A stretch of 64,000 nucleotides of DNA from Spirulina sp. CCY15215 (GTDB lineage Bacteria; Cyanobacteriota; Cyanobacteriia; Cyanobacteriales; Spirulinaceae), in assembly GCF_016888125.1 (NCBI RefSeq), contig NZ_JACSWA010000621.1, positions 44,937 through 108,936 of the forward strand, read 5' to 3'. Each line of letters opens with the position of its first letter. Within the stretch, counting starts at the first letter, position 1. The position numbers and the translations under genes were made by a program. Below the pieces are notes generated by a model. It worked only from the letters and a program-made list of their open reading frames with translations, had not been told where the DNA came from and did not search any database. Of this stretch, positions 1 through 7,525 are shown in pieces.

Positions 1-345
1 ATCAGAACGATATTCAAAACTAACAACCTGCTCCAGCATACCAAAGTAGAGAGCCTAATTCTGGCGATCGCCATATTTCCATTAATCTCTGTCCAAAGAC
101 GAAAATCCACATGAGTGCCATAGTTTCCACCTGTTCCCCCCATTATAGTTGAATTTAAGGTCTTTAGATTTTAGGATAACTCGATTTCCATAGCCTCCAG
201 CCCAACCAGCAAAAATAACATCTCCTCTGTACCAATTCTTAACATCAGTTTTAGCAAAAGCCTCAATGCGCTGTTGTTCAAGTTCTTTAATATTGTCTAT
301 TGCTGTTGTTCTCTATTGTAATAATCCGATCTAAAATAGGAAAAG
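1..345 (-). pseudogene. decayed coding remnant at left edge
   Basis: No intact gene is present here, but the minus strand reads like protein in pieces. One frame (about 302 down to 82) gives a segment containing WYRGDVIFAGWAGGYGNR and stops at a TAA. A second frame then continues with GGTGGNYGTHVDFRLWTEI, and a third with FGMLEQVVSFEYRSD towards the window edge. The pieces follow each other in protein-like order, so at least two frameshifts have probably broken one gene whose 3' part lies to the left of the window. The family was not recognised. The alternative is chance coding-like composition. Confidence 0.3.
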
Positions 346-365
346 CTCAATAGCAAAATAGAAAA

Positions 366-1400
366 ATGAAGAAACCTGAATCTAGTGGCTGGAAAATCTT
401 TCTTGCTCTTATCCTTGGAATCATGGGAAGTCAACTTAGTATTGCTACAAGTCAAGCCAACCCGAATTATACGAGTTTTAAAGAATTATGTTTGGCAAAG
501 GAGAGTTTACCAGAAGAAACTCGCCATACGGTAGCACTGTTACTAAAGAAAGTAGAAACAGACGATTGTGATGAAGCTGATTGGAGAGTATCACGTCTGA
601 CTTTATTATCATGGAGTGGTAAGAATATTACTGATATTAGTCCTTTGCGATATTTAGTAAATCTTACTAGACTTAACTTAAGCGGTAACAATATTAGTAA
701 TATTAATTCTTTACAATATCTAACAAGACTAAGTAAAGTAGATGTGTCTCGTAATAAAATTGATAATATTGAACCACTCAAATATCTTATTTTTCTTACC
801 GAAATTGAGCTACATTATAACCAAATTAATGATTTGACCCCCTTATCTAAATTAAAAGAATTGACAATTGTTAATTTAGGTTCAAATAAAATTAGTGATT
901 TAACTCCTCTTTCTAACTTAATTAATTTTGAGTATCTTGACTTAAGCAATAATCAAATTAATGAGCTATCACCTCTTTCAACTCTGAACAATCTTACAGA
1001 TCTCGACCTAAATAATAATCAAATTGATGATTTGAAACCCATCTCTAACTTGAATTCTCTTTATACACTCTATGTAACAGATAATCAAATTAATGATTTA
1101 ACTCCTCTTGCCTCTCTTACTCAACTAACATCTCTCAGCTTATCAAGAAATAAAATTATTAATTTAGTTCCTTTAACTAACTTATCTCAAATGCTTTTTT
1201 TAGATTTAGATAATAATCTGATTCGCGATATCAGTCCTTTAACAAACCTTTCTAATCTTCGAGAACTCAATCTAGAAAATAACCAGATTGAGGATGCGAC
1301 TCCTTTGGCAAATCTAAAAACTATAGCTAGTCTTTGTTTGGAGGGAAATTCCTTGCATCTAACCTCTGCACCTCTTCAGTTTTCTGACTGTATCTACTAA
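366..1400 (+). CDS. secreted leucine-rich-repeat protein (internalin-type LRR)
   Basis: 344 aa. A signal peptide covers about residues 1-31 (hydrophobic FLALILGIMGSQLSIATS, then an AxA-like site). A short Cys-containing cap follows (residues 40-70). From about residue 76 to the end there are roughly eleven 22-residue leucine-rich repeats of the type LxxLxxLxLxxNxIxDIxPL, which is the SDS22/internalin-like class. Such repeats form curved solenoids that bind proteins outside the cell; no catalytic domain is present. The last repeat is followed by a small Cys-containing cap with a conserved C-x(14-16)-C spacing shared with the next gene. The partner is unknown. A paralogue with the same leader and cap lies 136 bp downstream. 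The ATG was chosen because the signal peptide starts there. Confidence 0.85.
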   Translation: MKKPESSGWKIFLALILGIMGSQLSIATSQANPNYTSFKELCLAKESLPEETRHTVALLLKKVETDDCDEADWRVSRLTLLSWSGKNITDISPLRYLVNLTRLNLSGNNISNINSLQYLTRLSKVDVSRNKIDNIEPLKYLIFLTEIELHYNQINDLTPLSKLKELTIVNLGSNKISDLTPLSNLINFEYLDLSNNQINELSPLSTLNNLTDLDLNNNQIDDLKPISNLNSLYTLYVTDNQINDLTPLASLTQLTSLSLSRNKIINLVPLTNLSQMLFLDLDNNLIRDISPLTNLSNLRELNLENNQIEDATPLANLKTIASLCLEGNSLHLTSAPLQFSDCIY

Positions 1401-1536
1401 TCTTCAAGTTAATCTAAATACAGAATAGCAAAAATCTTAGCTATTAGAAAATTTGCTCCTCTTTCCCAAGCAACTCCAAGTCCACAATTTTACCTTCTAA
1501 AATTGATAGAATGAGAAAGGTTAGAACGTTAGAAAA

Positions 1537-2127
1537 ATGAAAAAAACGAACTTTAGAAACTGGAAAATTGGACTGGCTCTCATTCTCGGAGCGATCGGCA
1601 GTCAATTGGGGATTGCTGCAAGTCACGCGAACCTAAATTATACGAGTTTCCGGCAATGGTGCGAGGCTAAGGAAAGTTTGCCCGAAGAAACTCGGTATAC
1701 AGTAGAAGTATTACTTAAATCCATAAGAACGGAGGATTGTTATGATGCCAATATTAAACTATCGATTTTAAACAATCTTCTGGGGCTTAGTCTTCTTGAC
1801 AATCAAGTTAGTGACTTAACTCCCTTAGCTTCTCTCATACAGTTGGACAGTCTCGATCTCAGTAACAACCAAATCGAAGACGTTTCTCTTTTGGCTAATA
1901 TGTCTCGACTTCAGTTTTTAGAGTTGCAAGACAATCGCATTCAAGATGTCAGTCCCTTAGCTCAATTAGTTGATATCAGAATAATCAATTTAGATGACAA
2001 TCAAATTCAAGATGCCACTTCTTTAGGGGTTTTTCAGAACAGAGAAAGTGTTTGTTTAAGAGGAAATCCTCTCACTCCCACTTCCGCTTCTCTTCAATTT
2101 TCCTGTGGAGAGCTATACGAACATTAA
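1537..2127 (+). CDS. secreted leucine-rich-repeat protein, shorter paralogue
   Basis: 196 aa, a paralogue of the preceding gene. Signal peptide and cap are nearly the same (MKK...NWKIGLALILGAIGSQLGIA, then NYTSF and KESLPEETRYTVE), but there are only about five LRR units (residues 75-175) instead of about eleven. The C-terminal cap ends in a Cys-containing FSCGELYEH. The pair therefore arose by duplication followed by loss or gain of repeats. The protein is expected to be exported and to bind an unknown ligand. The 3' end overlaps the convergent membrane-protein gene by 15 bp. Expression could be separate from the first copy, because the 136-bp gap is AT-rich and could hold a promoter; no clear consensus was picked out. 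Confidence 0.82.
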   Translation: MKKTNFRNWKIGLALILGAIGSQLGIAASHANLNYTSFRQWCEAKESLPEETRYTVEVLLKSIRTEDCYDANIKLSILNNLLGLSLLDNQVSDLTPLASLIQLDSLDLSNNQIEDVSLLANMSRLQFLELQDNRIQDVSPLAQLVDIRIINLDDNQIQDATSLGVFQNRESVCLRGNPLTPTSASLQFSCGELYEH

Positions 2128-2538
2128 TGACCGCTCAATACTTTGACAATGTTGTTCAAAAATACAATCTCCTCCCAAAAATATATTGATATACAAGAGT
2201 TCTATGAAGCGAAAACTCAAAAAAAGTAATGCTACTACTGAAATTATTGCAAATCCAAAGCTGATACGTTTTAGGAATTGATTTGCTCTATATTCTCTCA
2301 AAAAAAAGAATAATGAAACTGAAGATGTTAAGATTGAAATAATGATACCAACAGCAGTAAAAACAATAAAACCCAATAAAGTTTGACCACTAACAATAGT
2401 ATTTATTCTTGGATCTGAAATATCGTAATAAGGATATAACAAACGATCGAATGTTACATAAAAAATAATTGAGCAAGAGACTGAATTGAGAACAGTTAAG
2501 AGAAAGATAACTGCTAAAAAACGTAGTTTTAATTTCAT
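2113..2538 (-). CDS. small integral membrane protein of unknown function
   Basis: 141 aa. Three membrane segments are visible: residues 5-30 (LRFLAVIFLLTVLNSVSCS), about 52-85 (LLGFIVFTAVGIIISILTS), and about 92-118 (ISFGFAIISVVALLFLSF). The C-terminus has two Cys in a short polar tail. No known family was recognised and no enzymatic motif is seen. It overlaps the LRR gene tail to tail by 15 bp and is read in the same direction as the lipoprotein genes upstream of it, so it may be the last gene of that minus-strand unit. A function in immunity or export would be guesswork. Confidence 0.65.
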   Translation of the reverse strand: MKLKLRFLAVIFLLTVLNSVSCSIIFYVTFDRLLYPYYDISDPRINTIVSGQTLLGFIVFTAVGIIISILTSSVSLFFFLREYRANQFLKRISFGFAIISVVALLFLSFRFIELLYINIFLGGDCIFEQHCQSIERSLMFV

Positions 2539-2559
2539 GATTCATCCTATTTAAACATT

Positions 2560-2675
2560 AACAATCACCATTTAAGACTCTATCAAGCTGATAAATATTA
2601 ACTCTTTTTTGAACTGCTTCTCGATCATAAAAATCGGCATATCTTTCTGTCCAACCCATATGATTGAGCATAATA
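2560..2675 (-). pseudogene. possible coding remnant after the second lipoprotein gene
   Basis: Directly after the stop codon of the lipoprotein gene at 2676, and in the same frame, the minus strand stays open for about 38 codons with protein-like composition (YAQSYGLDRKIYADF, then DREAVQKRVNIYQLDRV) before a TAA near 2558-2560. It has no start codon of its own. It may be the scrap of another C-terminal module left by the duplications that shaped this locus, or the natural 3' end of an older fusion. Support is composition only. Confidence 0.22.
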
Positions 2676-3074
2676 TCATTCTGTTATCATAATTTTCAAA
2701 TAACCATCGCCAGCTACACTATCAACTTCAACTTCAATATAAGTATCTGGAATCAAGGGTTTAGCAACAACTTGACCGAAGTTTTTTGGCAATATTCCAT
2801 ACTGAAGTTCTACTAATTCTTGGCTTGGAAAAGAAGAAATACGCCATAAATACGTGATTTTTCCTAAGTTATCTCGTGAATAAAACTCCACACTACTTAT
2901 CCGCATAGGAGGCCGATTGCAGTTTTTGCCTTGAGCAAAACGAACTTTAAAAGAACTAGCTCGCGTATCAATCGGAATAATACAGTGTGGTGGAGGGTGA
3001 CAACTGGATAAACCTAGTAAACAGCTTAAAATAATTCCCCAGTAGAAAAATTTATTAGTAATAAGTTTTACCAT
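2676..3074 (-). CDS. lipoprotein, tandem copy 2 (possible partner/immunity protein)
   Basis: 132 aa from the ATG at 3074. That start gives MVKLITNK, then the hydrophobic YWGIILSCLLGLSSC, whose LSSC is a lipobox, so the mature protein would be lipid-anchored at Cys22 or so. The frame is open nine codons further upstream, but those codons are a copied scrap of the preceding large gene and are not expected to be translated as a leader. The mature part is a beta-rich domain of about 110 residues, about 85 percent identical by eye to the copy at 3129-3524. No known family was recognised. The tight link to the metallopeptidase-like gene suggests a cognate inhibitor, but this is inference. Confidence 0.7.
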   Translation of the reverse strand: MVKLITNKFFYWGIILSCLLGLSSCHPPPHCIIPIDTRASSFKVRFAQGKNCNRPPMRISSVEFYSRDNLGKITYLWRISSFPSQELVELQYGILPKNFGQVVAKPLIPDTYIEVEVDSVAGDGYLKIMITE

Positions 3075-3128
3075 AATGTCGCGGCTCCATCTTTTGTCCA
3101 AACTCTCCTTGTGTGATTGGTCAGAATC

Positions 3129-3524
3129 TCATTCTGTTACTCTGACCTTTAAATAACCCCCACCAGCTACACTATCGACTTCAACTTCAAGGTAAGTATC
3201 TGGAATCAAGGGTTTAGCATCAACTTGATCGAAGTTTTCTGGTAATATTCCATACTGAAGTTCTACTAATTCTTGGCCTGGAGAAGCAATACGCCATAAA
3301 TACGTGATTTTTCCTAAGTTATCTCGTGAATAGAACTCCACACTAGTAATAGGCATAGGAGGCCGATTGCAGTTTTTTCCTAGAGCAAAACGAACTGTAA
3401 AAGAACTGGCGCGTTTATCGATAGGAATGATGCAGTGTGGTGAAGGCTGACAACTGGATAAACTCAGTAAACAGCTTAAAATAATTCCCCAGTATAAAAA
3501 TCTATTAGTAATAAGTTTTACCAT
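3129..3524 (-). CDS. lipoprotein, tandem copy 1 (possible partner/immunity protein)
   Basis: 131 aa from the ATG at 3524. The start overlaps the stop of the large PA14/metallopeptidase gene in the sequence ATGGTAA, so the two are likely translationally coupled. The leader ends in LLSLSSC, a lipobox. The mature domain has the motif C-x-IPID near its start and a conserved NCNRPPM, with YLWRI, ELQYGILP and VEVDSVAG further on; it is predicted to be mostly beta strands. No family was recognised. Position, coupling and duplication all fit a protein that protects against or chaperones the product of the upstream gene, but nothing in the fold proves it. Confidence 0.75.
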   Translation of the reverse strand: MVKLITNRFLYWGIILSCLLSLSSCQPSPHCIIPIDKRASSFTVRFALGKNCNRPPMPITSVEFYSRDNLGKITYLWRIASPGQELVELQYGILPENFDQVDAKPLIPDTYLEVEVDSVAGGGYLKVRVTE

Positions 3525-6500
3525 AATGTCGCGGCTCCATCTTTTGTCCAAACTCTTCCCATATAGCCGAGTAAAGTATTGTAATCTTGATGATCTTGAT
3601 TGGTGGCATTCCCAGTTGAATCTTCAATTTTTAGCTTAAGTATGTAGTAATCCTCCACAGCTCGTGCTTGTTGTTCTGCGTTCCAATCTTCCCAAGGATT
3701 TCCTGCATTGTGAGCATCTCGCCATTTATAAGCATTGTTTCTATTTCCCGTTGTTACCTGTGCATACGCTTGAGCAATTAAACTGTTCACAGCATAACCC
3801 CAACCTCCATTTTGATACTGCCAAACATGAGCCATTTCATGAATTAAAAGTTCGCGGCCTGCTTCTGTCAGAGTTGTTCCATCAATTGCAAAAATTGAAC
3901 TACCATTATATGTAGAACTAGGATTGATAAGAATAGTATTTCCTAGCACCATCGCAGCAGAATTCAAATTGCTGACTTTCCGAATTTTAATGAGACTATA
4001 ATCTACAGTATCTCGAAAGATTTCTCGAGCAACACTGATTTCGCGACTGCTCAAAACAAAATAATTTTGAGGCTCGTTTTTGCGTTGATAACAATCGGCG
4101 ATCGCAGTATCACGTATTCTTTCCAACTCCAATCTTAATTCATCGCTGTTATATATATCATAAATTCCCCTATTATTATCTATCACATCAATTGCTCCTT
4201 GAAAATGTATACGAATATCCATAATACAACTACGGATATCATCTTCATTAAAAAGATGAGGCTTGATTGCTGTTTGATAAGGAACTTCTGCGACCAATTC
4301 GGGATCTCCATCAGTTCTCAAATCATAAAAGAAAGATGTGTTGTCTAGTAACGAGAGTTCTACATCTGTGGTTGGTACACTCACAGATTTGATATTCGAT
4401 CCTGTTCCCGAACTAAAACCGATTAAAGCACCTGTCCCTCCTAATCCATTGAATCCATTTGATTTTAACCCACTCGTCCATTGCATATCGTCATAGCCCA
4501 AAATTATCCAATCTCCCTCTGGATCGTTTTCTAAATACAGTTGGAAATTATTCGTTTTATCATCTTTTGAGCCAAAATAACTGACATCTTGCCAATTAAC
4601 TTGAATGTAAGAATTACCGCGATCGCTAACTCCCTGAGAAACAGAAACCTCCCCACTGTCTTGAGTATCAACATCAGCCCAAAAAGGAGCAATCATCGGA
4701 ATATCCTTGGGAAAACCCTGAGAATCGAACTTTGAGAAAGGCTTTCCAAACGTCACCGTGCCATTATTATTGAGATAAAAACTATCGTAAGTCTGACCAT
4801 AGAAATCAAAATCAAACCCCAAAGGAATCGCCGTCGAAGAATCATCATCATTTCCCACCAACTTATTTTCGCTTAAATCGACTTTTTTCGGCGGCTTCCC
4901 TCGCGTTAGCAACTTGCCAATCTCCAGACCTTCCACACCCGAAAGACCTAAAGCAATCTCCGTCTCCACCTGGGTCGAATCTTTCGCCACCGGAAACTCC
5001 GGTATAAATCGCCACTGTACCGTCCCCTCTCCATGCAACACTTCGGGTATCCGGAAATCTTCGCTGCCAGTCTGTAACGTCGTACTCACCGATTCGGGCA
5101 AGTAAAAGTCAACCTCTTTAATCTTGACAAACTTACCCAACTCATCATCTAGCTTCTCATGAAACGCCACCGTAGCCCCCATCTCCTCAAAAGCCTCCCG
5201 ACCCCCAACCACATCCAACCAACGATAAAGCGCATAAGGAGTCTCCACAGTCTGGGTTTCCTCATTCCCAAACGTTACCTTCTCCTTCACCGTCACCACC
5301 GACCCAAACAAGCGATCCTTCTCCAACCCAGAAAGGTCGATCGCCTTCAAAACCCCCGCCAAACGCTTATCACTATCCCCCTGATTAAGAGTAAAAGACT
5401 GCTCGACAAAATCCAAATCTCCCGTCTTCTCCAGAAACGCCGCCAACGGACCCTCCACCTGCACAGAAACCTCCCGTTGGTCTACATTACCCCCAACAGT
5501 AGGAGCCGCAAATAGAAGCTCAAAATCATCATTATCTCCTTCCACCAGCAACTCCCCTCGAAGCTCCTCTACCCGAGCAATATGAGTTTGCCAATACCCA
5601 CCCGATCCACTACCACCATCAATAGGTAATTGTGGTAAAGGAGAAGGAGAATCGCAATCAATAATTCCATACCAACAAGTACCCGGATCGGGATTATTGG
5701 GATTATCTGCCGAATCAAACCAAGGAGTATCAACCCAAAGCAAAGACACACTCTCCTGAGAAGGACTACTCCAATCGAGATTCACCCATCCCCCCGCAAT
5801 CTCCTCATCATTATCCAAATACTCCACCACAATCTCATAAGACCCACCCGCATCTAACGGGAGAGAAACACTCTCCGAAACATCCTCCCCCAACGGCAAA
5901 TTCGTCCCATCGATCGCCAACACCCCATCAATCCAAACCCGCACCGGTTCCGCCGCATTCACCTCAAACGTATACACCTCATCATATTGAGGAGAGATCG
6001 TCCCCGTCCACGTTGCCTCAAAAATCGGCTCCTTCGGTGGATACAACTGAGAAGAAGGAATCGTTTCCTTAACCTGAGAATTACTCGACCACAACAGTTT
6101 CGCCGTCGCATCGCCAGTATCCTCAAAATACTCCAACTTAATATCGTACTTCTGACCCGCCTCCAGAGAAATAGGTTGACTGACATTCTCCGTCACCCCG
6201 TGAGTCGTCCAATTATCCACAACCAACACCCCATTCACCCACAACCGCACCCCATCATCACTCTGGGTATAAAACGTATAATTCTCATCGTAAAGCGGCT
6301 CAATCTGCCCCGTCCACCGCGCACTATAAGTATCCGCATCCATCCCCTCATCCGGAGAACCACTTCCCCAAGCAAAATCCACCGACCCATCCGTGCGACT
6401 CGTCACCCAATCCGTGAAATCCTCATTATTAAAATAATCTCCCTTTAACCCCGTCCCTTGACCCTCTACCCCCACCGGAATCGTCAACTGTTCCGGATAC

Positions 6501-7306
6501 AAAAACTCCTGGGGAATCACCCCTAAAGACCGAGAATCACTCTCCCAGAGCAACTTCAACTGAGCATCCCCCACCTCATCCTTATAATCCACCTGAAAAT
6601 CATACTTCACACCCGCTTGCAAACGGAAAGGAATCTCCCCAGCAATATCCACACTGCTATTACTATCACTCCAATTCTCAATAACCTTGTACCAAGTATT
6701 TGTATCGGGATCGCGAACCCAAACCCGCGAACCCCCATTAGCACGAGACGTTAAAGTAAAATCCTCACTATAAGGTGCTTCCAACTTGCCCGTAAACCGT
6801 GCCGACCAATTATCGTTCGGTAAAGACCCATAAGCCGGATTCCCCCCATCCCATTCAAAATCAATCCCTTGAGGCGTTCCTCCCAAATTAGCCGTGCTAC
6901 TGGGTTCTGTGCTGTTGAAATAGAGAGCATTTACCCCCGTCCCTGCTGCTTGTACTTCCGGTGCATATTCCGGTTCAATCCCATAGATATACTTTGTGGG
7001 AATCACTTCTCGCGTCCTTGAACCACTTTCCCACAGCAATTCTAAATCTGCATCCCCGATTTCTTCTTGGAATTCTGCCTTGAAATCATATTTCACTCCT
7101 GCTTCCAGAAACACTCCTGGACTGGTGTTGAGTTGGGATGTATTGGGGTCTTCTTCCCAGTCTTCTATCAATTCCTGCCATTCTCCTCCCGGTTCGCGCA
7201 ACCAAAATCTCACTTTTCCATCGGCGCGGGTGGAGATGTTGTAGAGGTCTGTGCTGGGGGCTTCGATTTGTCCTGTCCAGATTCCTGACCAACCATCTGG
7301 GGGCAT
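3518..7306 (-). CDS. PA14-repeat, NIDO-domain, zinc-metallopeptidase-like protein: C-terminal part of a split gene
   Basis: 1262 codons, but the frame is the 3' part of a larger gene broken at 7309-7533 by an insertion. The ATG at 7306 is internal and has no leader. Visible modules: the rest of PA14 domain 3 (residues 1-110), two complete PA14 domains (about 120-270 and 280-430), a partial one (about 430-520), then a beta-rich linker region with tandem strands (590-840). A nidogen-like (NIDO) domain follows (about 850-1010: PLGFDFDFYGQTYDSF, IAPFWADVD). The C-terminal domain (about 1040-1262) has a zincin motif HEMAH at residue 1156 and, 50-60 residues on, EQQARAVEDYY, which could supply the third zinc ligand. 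The protein is expected to act outside the cell, with PA14 domains binding carbohydrate. The downstream lipoprotein genes overlap its stop. Confidence 0.8.
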   Translation of the reverse strand: MPPDGWSGIWTGQIEAPSTDLYNISTRADGKVRFWLREPGGEWQELIEDWEEDPNTSQLNTSPGVFLEAGVKYDFKAEFQEEIGDADLELLWESGSRTREVIPTKYIYGIEPEYAPEVQAAGTGVNALYFNSTEPSSTANLGGTPQGIDFEWDGGNPAYGSLPNDNWSARFTGKLEAPYSEDFTLTSRANGGSRVWVRDPDTNTWYKVIENWSDSNSSVDIAGEIPFRLQAGVKYDFQVDYKDEVGDAQLKLLWESDSRSLGVIPQEFLYPEQLTIPVGVEGQGTGLKGDYFNNEDFTDWVTSRTDGSVDFAWGSGSPDEGMDADTYSARWTGQIEPLYDENYTFYTQSDDGVRLWVNGVLVVDNWTTHGVTENVSQPISLEAGQKYDIKLEYFEDTGDATAKLLWSSNSQVKETIPSSQLYPPKEPIFEATWTGTISPQYDEVYTFEVNAAEPVRVWIDGVLAIDGTNLPLGEDVSESVSLPLDAGGSYEIVVEYLDNDEEIAGGWVNLDWSSPSQESVSLLWVDTPWFDSADNPNNPDPGTCWYGIIDCDSPSPLPQLPIDGGSGSGGYWQTHIARVEELRGELLVEGDNDDFELLFAAPTVGGNVDQREVSVQVEGPLAAFLEKTGDLDFVEQSFTLNQGDSDKRLAGVLKAIDLSGLEKDRLFGSVVTVKEKVTFGNEETQTVETPYALYRWLDVVGGREAFEEMGATVAFHEKLDDELGKFVKIKEVDFYLPESVSTTLQTGSEDFRIPEVLHGEGTVQWRFIPEFPVAKDSTQVETEIALGLSGVEGLEIGKLLTRGKPPKKVDLSENKLVGNDDDSSTAIPLGFDFDFYGQTYDSFYLNNNGTVTFGKPFSKFDSQGFPKDIPMIAPFWADVDTQDSGEVSVSQGVSDRGNSYIQVNWQDVSYFGSKDDKTNNFQLYLENDPEGDWIILGYDDMQWTSGLKSNGFNGLGGTGALIGFSSGTGSNIKSVSVPTTDVELSLLDNTSFFYDLRTDGDPELVAEVPYQTAIKPHLFNEDDIRSCIMDIRIHFQGAIDVIDNNRGIYDIYNSDELRLELERIRDTAIADCYQRKNEPQNYFVLSSREISVAREIFRDTVDYSLIKIRKVSNLNSAAMVLGNTILINPSSTYNGSSIFAIDGTTLTEAGRELLIHEMAHVWQYQNGGWGYAVNSLIAQAYAQVTTGNRNNAYKWRDAHNAGNPWEDWNAEQQARAVEDYYILKLKIEDSTGNATNQDHQDYNTLLGYMGRVWTKDGAATLW

Positions 7307-7316
7307 ATCTAGGTAG

Positions 7317-7525
7317 GGCTTGCTGAGAAAGCCCTATATAGCAATTCTGGAGGCTATACAGCATACACAGTAGTAGTTTCATCGCTGCGATCGCCAATCC
7401 AGCCAGAAATTTTCCCCGAAAATGCAAGAGTTTTGAGTGGCTATGGGCAAAAACCTTGGACTTTTTTTGCGAAGAAAAGCTGGAAACTCTTATCTGGTAT
7501 GGCTTTCAGGCTTATACAGCAAGCC
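7317..7525. mobile_element. MITE-like insertion, 209 bp, with terminal inverted repeats and 8-bp target duplication
   Basis: The element starts GGCTTGCTG and ends CAGCAAGCC, a perfect 9-bp terminal inverted repeat, with weaker pairing further in (AAAGCC near both ends). It is flanked by the direct repeat CTAGGTAG at 7309-7316 and 7526-7533. It codes for no transposase. Removing the element and one repeat copy joins the two PA14 reading frames without a shift, giving the expected PA14 core sequence SPSYLDMPPDGWSG across the junction. That is strong evidence that it is a recent non-autonomous insertion. The mobilising IS family was not identified. Confidence 0.85.

Larger units (their letters stand above)
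2676..3560 (-). repeat. tandem duplication of effector 3' end plus lipoprotein gene
   Basis: Two direct copies of about 440-450 bp lie side by side: about 3129-3560 and about 2676-3110. Each holds, in reading order on the minus strand, the last codons of the large PA14 gene (encoding RVWTKDGAATLW and its stop) and then a lipoprotein gene that overlaps that stop. In the downstream copy only about 40 nt of the large gene remains, so the duplication carried a useless scrap of it along. The two lipoprotein copies have diverged at roughly 15 percent of residues. Confidence 0.75.
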
